A DNA stretch of 21,012 bases. Origin: Geobacter sp. UBA6169 (GTDB lineage: Bacteria; Desulfobacterota; Desulfuromonadia; Geobacterales; Pseudopelobacteraceae). The stretch spans positions 1 to 21,012 of the forward strand of contig DIUB01000195.1 of the NCBI GenBank assembly GCA_002422265.1. Direction: 5' to 3'. The position numbers were made by a program, and so were the translations under genes. This document shows positions 1 through 9,037 of this stretch, in pieces (the stretch's first letter is position 1; each line of letters opens with the position of its first letter). The notes beneath the pieces are model-generated. The model did not search any database and was not told the DNA's origin. It worked only from the letters and a program-made list of their open reading frames with translations.

Positions 1-2865
<2,865 letters not shown>

Positions 2866-2912
2866 AAAGAACACCTCCCGAATCAGCTTTTATATAAGGA
2901 TTCGTTGCCATA

Positions 2913-2940
2913 ACAATACCAGCCATCAACACAATGTCAA
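2913..2940 (-). promoter_or_regulatory. candidate sigma70 promoter for the histidine kinase
   Basis: On the minus strand TTGACA (2940-2935) is followed after 16 bases by TATTGT (2918-2913). This would place the transcript start near 2906, about 40 bases before the ATG at 2865. The -35 box is perfect and the -10 box matches 4 of 6. Judged by eye only. Confidence 0.4.
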
Positions 2941-3018
2941 TTGCTCCGATTTTATTGTGACCAACTGTTTTCTTTGCCGTCACCCGCCTGCCATTTTCTT
3001 GTACTAAGCTGCATTTTT

Positions 3019-3032
3019 GTCACTGGAGTGAC
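3019..3032. promoter_or_regulatory. 14-bp palindrome, possible operator
   Basis: GTCACTGGAGTGAC is a near-perfect dyad (GTCACT/AGTGAC) between the divergent kinase and phosphatase genes, 40 bases before the phosphatase ATG. A dimeric regulator could bind here, or it could form a small hairpin in the leader. I cannot assign a regulator. Confidence 0.3.
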
Positions 3033-3071
3033 GACCGTTTGCCATACATGCAGCCGGGTCCGGAGAGTAAA

Positions 3072-4253
3072 ATGCGTCACGACATTCCACTGTTACGACA
3101 GATTGCCCAGACAACCCGTGCCATACCGGGCAGTATGACCGTTCATGAGGTAATTGAATGCTTCCAACAGCATGAGACATTGCTTGCCCTGCCGGTTGTA
3201 AGCGATGGCCGGCTGGAAGGACTGACCAGTCGTCGGGATCTGTTTTTACAGCACCTGTCTAAACCCTTTGCCCGCGATCTGTATTACCGCAAGCCGATCA
3301 GGATGCTGCTTGATCCGTACCCTCTGATCATGCCTTCCGATCTGAATGTCAATCAGGGGCTGGAAGAGCTGCTGCAACGGGACCCCAAGCTGGAATCCGA
3401 CTGTTTCGGGATTATGGAGGATGGCTGTTGTTCCGGCATAGTCAGCGTTGCTGATCTGATGATGACCATTTCCCGGGTTCAGGCCGGGCTGCTGGAGACC
3501 CTTGAACAACTTTCACGAAGAATCCGCCGGGAAATCGAAATGGCCCAGCAGATCCAGGCCGAACTGCTGCCGGTGACGCCGGTACGGTATGGCCAGATCG
3601 ACATTGCAGCCGGACTGGTAACCTCAACCGAGATCAGCGGTGATTTTTACGACCTGTTTCAGCCGGACGCCTCACTGCTGGGGCTGATGGTGGCCGATGT
3701 TACCGGCCACGGTGTGCAGGCCGGGCTGGTAACCACTGCCGCCAAGGCAGGTTTGCAAATATTGCTGGATAAGGGGGTCAACCGTCCGGGCGAGCTGCTG
3801 CAGGGCATCAACCGTGCCATACTGGCCACCGGAGCCCAGCAGTTGATGATGACCGCGCTGATCGGACTGGTGGAGCCTGATCAGCACCGGATCACCCTGG
3901 CCTCAGCCGGCCACCCCTATCCCTGGCACTATGCAGCAACAGACGCCAGCTGGCGGGAGGTGGCACTTGATCCGGGGTTTCCGCTGGGTTTTGACAACAG
4001 CGCAGAGTATCCCGAGAGCACGGTGCCGTTTGCCCCGGGTGACAAGATCCTGCTGTTCAGTGACGGCATCATTGAGGCAGAAAACCGGATGGCAGAGGCG
4101 TTCGGCACCTTCAGGTTCTGCCAGGTACTGCAGGAAGGCAGTCTGCTCGGTTCAGAGCAGCTCAAAGATCTGCTCTTGGATGAAGCCCGGCGTTTTACCG
4201 GAAACCATGGATTTGAAGACGATGTGACGCTGCTGATCGCATCCCGTGCATAA
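3072..4253 (+). CDS. CBS-pair / PP2C (SpoIIE-RsbU type) serine phosphatase
   Basis: A 393-aa protein. The ATG at 3072 is chosen because GGAGAG lies 4 bases before it; the frame opens upstream at TTG 3039, but that start has no good ribosome site. Residues about 15-135 form a CBS pair. Residues 136-168 are a helical linker (ETLEQLSRRIRREIEMAQQI) typical before RsbU-type phosphatases. Residues 170-390 are a SpoIIE/PP2C domain with metal-binding acidic residues in SGDFYDLF (D191), VADVTGHG (D209), FSDGI (D331) and EDDVTL (D383/D384). In the family it dephosphorylates a phosphoserine STAS protein in partner switching. It is followed 63 bases later by the ATPase and then the STAS partner. The CBS pair suggests control by an adenine nucleotide; this is inference. 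Confidence 0.92.
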   Translation: MRHDIPLLRQIAQTTRAIPGSMTVHEVIECFQQHETLLALPVVSDGRLEGLTSRRDLFLQHLSKPFARDLYYRKPIRMLLDPYPLIMPSDLNVNQGLEELLQRDPKLESDCFGIMEDGCCSGIVSVADLMMTISRVQAGLLETLEQLSRRIRREIEMAQQIQAELLPVTPVRYGQIDIAAGLVTSTEISGDFYDLFQPDASLLGLMVADVTGHGVQAGLVTTAAKAGLQILLDKGVNRPGELLQGINRAILATGAQQLMMTALIGLVEPDQHRITLASAGHPYPWHYAATDASWREVALDPGFPLGFDNSAEYPESTVPFAPGDKILLFSDGIIEAENRMAEAFGTFRFCQVLQEGSLLGSEQLKDLLLDEARRFTGNHGFEDDVTLLIASRA

Positions 4254-4316
4254 ACCTGGAAGAAGTTTACGCCTCCAGATGAGTAACTGCGGTTTCAGAT
4301 ATGAAGGAGCACAAAC

Positions 4317-4895
4317 ATGATGAGTACGACTCTGAACGAAGCGGCAACCATGATTTTTATCGGCCCCAGCATCGATGTTACTCCGGGCCTTGACGGACTG
4401 TTTCCCGACAGCACTGATACGGTGGTGCGTCAGGTGTGCTGCTCTGCCGACAAGCCGGCGCTGATCGAGGAGATTGTTGCCCTGATCGGAGAAAAAGATC
4501 CGGCACATACGCTGTTGGCCCAGAAGGCGGCCCTGATGGTTGATGAAATGCTGGAAAACGCCCTCTATGCCGCGCCACGCGCTGCAGACGGCTCTGCGCT
4601 GTACCCGCAGCGGGAACCGCGCAGCCTGCTGCCGGATGAGCAGATCACGGTCCGCTATCGCTACGACGGCACCCATCTGTTCCTTGAGGTGCGGGATTCC
4701 TGGGGCAGCCTCAGCCAGAGCAAGGTCTTCTCCTATCTGGCCATCAACACACAGGAGACCGAGCCTGATCCTGACCGTACCGGCAGGGGACTGTTCTTTA
4801 TGTGGCGGCTGTTTGATCACCTCTATGTGCGCATCTACCCCGGCAGAGAGACCGTGGTGGGCGGCAGTCTGCTGTTACAGCCGGTTCGGGGGTAG
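4317..4895 (+). CDS. RsbW/SpoIIAB-like ATP-binding protein (HATPase_c_2), putative STAS kinase or anti-sigma factor
   Basis: A 192-aa protein; ATG follows AAGGAG by 7 bases (a second ATG follows at once). GHKL ATPase motifs are visible: the N-box region DEMLENALYA (76-85, with Asn81), a G1-like VRDSWGS (125-131, Asp127) and a G2-like TGRGLF (155-160). There is no HisKA or membrane helix. Residues 1-45 are an extra N-terminal part I do not recognise. In partner-switching modules such a protein phosphorylates the STAS antagonist and sequesters a target such as a sigma factor. It sits between the PP2C phosphatase and the STAS gene, 3 bases ahead of the latter, which supports the role. The sequestered target is not encoded in the window. 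Confidence 0.85.
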   Translation: MMSTTLNEAATMIFIGPSIDVTPGLDGLFPDSTDTVVRQVCCSADKPALIEEIVALIGEKDPAHTLLAQKAALMVDEMLENALYAAPRAADGSALYPQREPRSLLPDEQITVRYRYDGTHLFLEVRDSWGSLSQSKVFSYLAINTQETEPDPDRTGRGLFFMWRLFDHLYVRIYPGRETVVGGSLLLQPVRG

Positions 4896-4898
4896 ACA

Positions 4899-5225
4899 AT
4901 GGATACGTCCTTTACCTACCGCCTTGCACAAGAAGCTCAACAGGAGGTCCTTTTCCTGTCCGGCGCCATTGACAACCAGGCAGAACCGCTTTTTGGCGAG
5001 CTGCAGAAACGGGTCAGCGGACCGTCATTGATACTCGATTTCAGCGATGTCGGCCGGGTTAATTCAATGGGGATAGCGCTGATTCTGCGCTGCCTGAAAC
5101 ACCTTACCAGAGAGCGCAGTCTTCAGGTACAGATACGGGGGGTCAATCAGATCAACGGCATGCTGTTCAAGATGAGCGGTGTCTTTCTGATGGCAAAAGA
5201 AGTGCCGACAAGGACGATGGAATGA
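4899..5225 (+). CDS. STAS-domain anti-sigma factor antagonist (RsbV/SpoIIAA-like)
   Basis: A 108-aa single STAS domain. The core strand-helix motif LILDFSDVGRVNSMG (44-58) aligns with the SpoIIAA phosphorylation loop, and Ser56 in NSMG is the likely phospho-acceptor. The start is ATG 4899, 3 bases after the ATPase stop, with GGGGGT upstream, so translation is probably coupled. By family knowledge the unphosphorylated form binds the RsbW-like kinase and releases its target, and the PP2C phosphatase at 3072-4253 regenerates it. All three parts of one switch are therefore adjacent. Confidence 0.9.
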   Translation: MDTSFTYRLAQEAQQEVLFLSGAIDNQAEPLFGELQKRVSGPSLILDFSDVGRVNSMGIALILRCLKHLTRERSLQVQIRGVNQINGMLFKMSGVFLMAKEVPTRTME

Positions 5226-5226
5226 C

Positions 5227-5370
5227 ATGGCATCGAAGATACTGATCATACTGTTCCCTTACCGGCTGCTGGATAGCCGGATAGCCAAATTCAGGGAGCT
5301 GGCAGAGCAGTACAAGCAGCATAACCGGGCTTACTACGGCGCATACCTTTCCTCAATTCTGTTTGACTGA
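5227..5370 (+). CDS. 47-aa hypothetical protein after STAS gene
   Basis: ATG 5227 begins one base after the STAS stop codon and runs 47 codons to TGA 5370. The product is basic in the middle, with a hydrophobic start (KILIILFPYRLL) and then a helix-prone stretch (KFRELAEQYKQHN). The only ribosome site is AGGA about 12 bases upstream, so expression would rely on coupling to the STAS gene. Its last 18 bases overlap the 3' end of the convergent FRG gene. It fills the gap between STAS and FRG genes neatly, but it could be chance. No family recognised. Confidence 0.35.
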   Translation: MASKILIILFPYRLLDSRIAKFRELAEQYKQHNRAYYGAYLSSILFD

Positions 5371-6171
5371 GACGCGGGGGCTGTAATGCCGCTTCAGCCA
5401 GCGGCTTAAACCATCCAGACCGGGAAACAGCACCCGTTCGGTAATATTGGCCTGATCCAGTTTGTCCCTGATCTCCCATTTCAGCGCTGCCGGTATAATA
5501 ATCTTGCGGCCCGCCTCCGGGTAGCGCTCCAGCCACTCATCCAGTGCCAGATCAGGGGCTGTCACAACCGAGCAGAAGGCAAACTGGTTGACAATCCGGT
5601 CGTCAATTGAAGGCGGTTCAAAGAAGATCGCCACCGGCTCCTGAGTCAACTCCGACAGTTCAGGCAATGAGTTGATCTCCTCCGACAGCATCTCAACCGT
5701 CAGCACATTGGCCCCTTCCCGCTCCAGCTTTTCACGCAATATATGGGGCAGCAACTGATGGGTCTTGACGTAGTTGACTGCCCAGATCACGCCGTCAATA
5801 TGGCTTTTTTCGATGTTGGCCGTTGCAAAGTGCATGGCGATGAAGGGAGAATAAGTCCAGTCCAGCAGACGGGTGGGCAGACCGTAATGCTGGGCCACTG
5901 ACAGCCAGTGCCAGAGCGAGTCTTGCTCAACTACCCGACCGTGGGCGTACTTTTTGAAATTCCGCAGCAGGTGCCGCTCAAGCTCGGCATAGGGGCCGCC
6001 AAGCCGCATCAGGGTTGTCTCCAGGCGGTAGGTTACATCGGAAAGTCCCCTGAAGGCAAAACGGGAGCGGTAGCGGCCAAGTTCCGGATTCCACGAGTCT
6101 TCAAACAGCGCGTTCTGCAGCTGCTCCCAGGAATGGACGACCACTGTTTCAAGGTGCGTTTCAGGCCGCAT
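5353..6171 (-). CDS. FRG-domain protein
   Basis: A 272-aa protein. The FRG domain is clear: FAFRGLSDVTYRLETTLMR near 38-56 (FRG at 40-42), SLWHWLSVAQHYGLPTRLLD (85-104), followed by WTYSPFIAMHFATA, and a later NQFAFCSV (195-202). The FRG domain is named after its Phe-Arg-Gly motif; its biochemistry is poorly known, though it occurs in phage- and defence-linked proteins. The start codon lies inside the end of mgsA (11-base overlap), with a weak AAGG about 8 bases upstream, so the two genes are probably translated together. There is no signal peptide or membrane helix. Function in this setting is unknown. Confidence 0.85.
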   Translation of the reverse strand: MRPETHLETVVVHSWEQLQNALFEDSWNPELGRYRSRFAFRGLSDVTYRLETTLMRLGGPYAELERHLLRNFKKYAHGRVVEQDSLWHWLSVAQHYGLPTRLLDWTYSPFIAMHFATANIEKSHIDGVIWAVNYVKTHQLLPHILREKLEREGANVLTVEMLSEEINSLPELSELTQEPVAIFFEPPSIDDRIVNQFAFCSVVTAPDLALDEWLERYPEAGRKIIIPAALKWEIRDKLDQANITERVLFPGLDGLSRWLKRHYSPRVSVKQN

Positions 6172-6625
6172 TCTTCAACCTTCGCTTGTATTCCTCATAG
6201 TCCTGCATCAAACGGTCGTAAGGATCATGCATCAGCGATGAAGAGATCATGAAGTCGGCGGTGGCACGGTTGCAGGCCACCGGTATGTTCCAGACCACGG
6301 CGATCCGCAGCAACGCCTTCACATCGGGATCATGGGGCTGCGGCTCCAGCGGATCCCAGAAGAAGATCACAAAGTCAATCTCTCCCTGACAGATCATGGC
6401 CCCGATCTGCTGATCACCACCCAGCGGGCCGCTTTGCAGCCGTGTTACCTGCAGATCAAGGGATTCAGCCAGCAGCGTTCCGGTGGTGCCGGTGGCGTAC
6501 AGGTCATGCTCCACCAGCACGGCCCGGTTATACCGTGCCCATTCGATCAGATCCCGCTTCTTGTGGTCATGGGCCACCAGGGCAATCCGTTTGCGACCTT
6601 CCATTTGAATCGTAGTGTAGGGCAT
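6161..6625 (-). CDS. mgsA: methylglyoxal synthase
   Basis: A 154-aa protein matching the family length (E. coli 152 aa). It converts dihydroxyacetone phosphate to methylglyoxal and phosphate in the cytosol, a bypass that relieves sugar-phosphate build-up under phosphate limitation. The known active-site residues are all present at the E. coli numbering: His19 (VAHDH), Asp71 (GGDQQ), Asp91 (FFWDP), His98 and Asp101 (PHDPDVKALLR). YATGTTG (43-49) and NRATADF (119-125) are also intact. ATG 6625 follows AAAGGA. It overlaps the FRG gene by 11 bases; a 112-bp palindrome lies upstream, between it and the pseudokinase receptor gene. Confidence 0.97.
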   Translation of the reverse strand: MPYTTIQMEGRKRIALVAHDHKKRDLIEWARYNRAVLVEHDLYATGTTGTLLAESLDLQVTRLQSGPLGGDQQIGAMICQGEIDFVIFFWDPLEPQPHDPDVKALLRIAVVWNIPVACNRATADFMISSSLMHDPYDRLMQDYEEYKRRLKNAA

Positions 6626-6687
6626 TGCCGATTCCTTTCAGCTGCATCTCAGGGACTCGGAGCGTGCTACTATACCATTTTACATCT

Positions 6688-6799
6688 CATCTTTTTAGGC
6701 CATCTTTGCCGCCCCTTCAATCACAAAATCCTCAGTGTAGCCTTGGCTCACGCCTGCGGTTTTGCTCAATCAGGGACGACAAATCCAGCCTAAATCTGA
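6688..6799. repeat. 112-bp imperfect inverted repeat (long palindrome)
   Basis: The left arm (6688-6742) and right arm (6745-6799) are imperfect reverse complements around AGCC-TT-GGCT. Matching blocks include TTTTTAGGCC / GGCTTAAA-type ends, TTTGCCGCCCC against GGGACGACAAA, and CAATCACAAAATCC against the complement of GGTTTTGCTCAATCA. It lies 37 bases past the 3' end of the pseudokinase gene and upstream of mgsA. It resembles the dispersed palindromic repeats of Geobacter genomes. A transcript of either strand would fold into a long hairpin and could terminate, stabilise or insulate RNA. I see only one copy in the window. Confidence 0.7.
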
Positions 6800-6835
6800 G
6801 CGTAAAACCTGGTACATCAGCACATTCCAAGTCCC

Positions 6836-9037
6836 TTACCGTCGTGCCAGCCAGACCTCAACACGATTGTTACGCTGTTTACCTTCTTTGGTTCCCTTGT
6901 CTGTGACCGGCAGAGCAGAACCAAACCCTTCAGCAACAGCTACCACCACACCGCGGGAGCGGAGCTCCTGGGCCACCTGTCCCACCCGCTGGTTGGAGAG
7001 GGCCATACTGGTTGCCTCATCTGCCGAGCTGTCAGTAAAACCGAACAACAGCAGTTCGCGCCCTTGCAGCTCCTTTGAAGACAACACCCGCACCAGACGG
7101 TCAAGATCGCGGTAAGCCTTGTTATCAAGCTGGCCGTCTACGGTAAATTTAAAGTTCAGCGAAAGACGGTCGGCCTTTTCTGCCAATCGCCGGTAGTTGT
7201 CCGGTGCATTGACAGGGATGTCATATCTGCCGGCCCGTACCGTCAACGGCACAAACCCGACCTTCTCCACAATCGCCTGGCCTTCGGGTGAAAGGGCGAA
7301 CTCGACAAAATCCCGTGTCTTGGGGTTGGCAGGCTGCCCGGGGGTATAGAGGTAGAGGCGGCGTGCCAGGCTGTAGTCCTCGGTGGTCACGGTAAAGGGG
7401 GTGGGCAGGATCGGCTGGCCGCCGCCACTGATGGCCACTGCCTTGGAGGACTTGATGTACGGCAGGCCGATGAAACCGATACCATTGGCGGCGGCTGAGA
7501 CATCCCGTGAAAGCTGTACGCTGTCCTCGTACCGCTTGGCTTCCTTGACCAGTTTCTCCTTCTGCAGCACCAGACTCTTGAAGGTGTCGTAGGTGCCGGA
7601 CTTATCGTCACGGGCAAAGACCGCAACCTGCTGGCCCTTGGCCGCCGGGTTAAGCGGTCCCCATTCCGGAAGCTTGCCGGTAAAGAGCGCCTGGGTCTGC
7701 TCCAAGGTCAGAATGGAGATCGGATTGGCGTTGTTGATAATTACCGCCAGTCCATCCAGGGCTACGATATGCTCGCTGGATCGGGATGTCAGGTTGCCGA
7801 GCGGGGCAAGGGTCTTGACCTCTTCATCCTTGACCCGGCGGGATGACATGCCGATATCGCAGGCACCGGACTGCAGCCCCTCAAAAGCGGTGGTCGAGCC
7901 ATGGGCCTTGATATCCACCGCCTTGTTGCGACGCCCCTCGATGATCCCCTCCACCAGCATCTCTTCGTGGTTTTTACCTGGCAGGCGCCTGGTGCGCACA
8001 GCCCCGTTTTTCTTGAGAAATTCTTCTGCCAAAGCCGGTGCGAGCTCGGCGCCGATGGTATTGGACCCCTGCAATTTCAGGATCACATCATAGGAATTGA
8101 TCCAGTGGTAATAGTAACCACCACCGGACGCCAGCAGCAGCGCTCCGGCCAGGGAGGCCATCACCGTACCACGACGACGTTTGACCCATCCCACCAGGGT
8201 CTCCTCCTGCTGCGGCAACAGTGAAACCCGGTGGGCCTCCAACGCCTGCAGCATCTGGCTGCTGTCCTGGTAACGGCTGGCCGGATCTTTTTCCAGCGCC
8301 TTGTGTACTATCGCTGCCAGCACCTCGTGGGTAGCGGGGGCCAACTGCCGGATCGGCGGCATTTCAGCATCGAACTGGCTGATCAGGGTATCGATGCTGT
8401 TGCCGCCGTCAAACGGCAGCTTGCCGGCCAGCATGGCGTACAGGATCATCCCCACCGCATACAGGTCGCACTGATGGGTGACGCTAAACGGGTTCAGGAT
8501 CTGCTCCGGGCTCATGAAGGCGGCATCGCCACCTTGCCCCACCTCTTTCAGGTCATCGCCGGCCTTGAACAATGCCACTCCAAAATCAGCGATCTTCAGG
8601 CCACCTTTACGGTCCACCAGGATGATGGAGGGATTCAAGCCACGGTGTACAATCCCTTTTTCATGGGCAAAACGAACACCGTTCAGCAGGCGGATGGCGT
8701 AGTGCAGCACAATATGCTGAGGAAACGGTCCGTTTCGCTCAATCATCTGGTCCAGGGCTGCACCGTCATAGTACTCCATCACCAGCCAGAACTCACCGTC
8801 ATGCTCAAAAAAATCAGTGGCCTGCAGGATGTTGGGGTGTACCAGACCAGCCAGCAGCTTGGCCTCGTTGTAAAAGCGATCACGGTAGGCTGACGAGGAA
8901 ACCGGCAGCTGGGGGGTCAGCGACTTCAGCAGAAAACGTTTTTCCAGCAGCGTATGTGCCGCCATCAGCAATGTGCCGTTGCCGTAGGGGGCCGGTCCTT
9001 CAATCCGGTAACTGTACAACAGGGTACCTGGTTTCAT
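6836..9037 (-). CDS. Pseudokinase - TM - phosphate-binding-like domain - OmpA fusion
   Basis: A 733-aa protein. Residues 10-270 have a Ser/Thr kinase fold: Lys38 (FLLK), helix-C Glu58, DFG 151-153, SPE 176-178 and Asp191. The catalytic loop reads VHRGLNPSIIL (130-140) instead of HRDLKPxN: Gly133 replaces the catalytic Asp, Asn135 the Lys and Ile138 the metal-binding Asn. The glycine loop is also poor. I infer a pseudokinase. One TM helix (about 291-309) follows, then a PstS-like domain (about 318-600; GSNTIG, SSRRVK, DDKSGTYDTF, GIGFIGLPYI) and an OmpA C-terminal domain (about 625-733; GFTDSSAD, LSNQRVGQV, NNRVEVWL), which would bind peptidoglycan. So the kinase-like part should be cytoplasmic and the rest periplasmic. 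The start overlaps the upstream gene's stop by ATGA. Confidence 0.92.
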   Translation of the reverse strand: MKPGTLLYSYRIEGPAPYGNGTLLMAAHTLLEKRFLLKSLTPQLPVSSSAYRDRFYNEAKLLAGLVHPNILQATDFFEHDGEFWLVMEYYDGAALDQMIERNGPFPQHIVLHYAIRLLNGVRFAHEKGIVHRGLNPSIILVDRKGGLKIADFGVALFKAGDDLKEVGQGGDAAFMSPEQILNPFSVTHQCDLYAVGMILYAMLAGKLPFDGGNSIDTLISQFDAEMPPIRQLAPATHEVLAAIVHKALEKDPASRYQDSSQMLQALEAHRVSLLPQQEETLVGWVKRRRGTVMASLAGALLLASGGGYYYHWINSYDVILKLQGSNTIGAELAPALAEEFLKKNGAVRTRRLPGKNHEEMLVEGIIEGRRNKAVDIKAHGSTTAFEGLQSGACDIGMSSRRVKDEEVKTLAPLGNLTSRSSEHIVALDGLAVIINNANPISILTLEQTQALFTGKLPEWGPLNPAAKGQQVAVFARDDKSGTYDTFKSLVLQKEKLVKEAKRYEDSVQLSRDVSAAANGIGFIGLPYIKSSKAVAISGGGQPILPTPFTVTTEDYSLARRLYLYTPGQPANPKTRDFVEFALSPEGQAIVEKVGFVPLTVRAGRYDIPVNAPDNYRRLAEKADRLSLNFKFTVDGQLDNKAYRDLDRLVRVLSSKELQGRELLLFGFTDSSADEATSMALSNQRVGQVAQELRSRGVVVAVAEGFGSALPVTDKGTKEGKQRNNRVEVWLARR

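Noticed and set aside
3039..3071. TTG start giving 11 extra residues to the CBS-PP2C protein
   Set aside because: No ribosome site ahead of it, while GGAGAG lies directly before ATG 3072, and the extra residues overlap that site.
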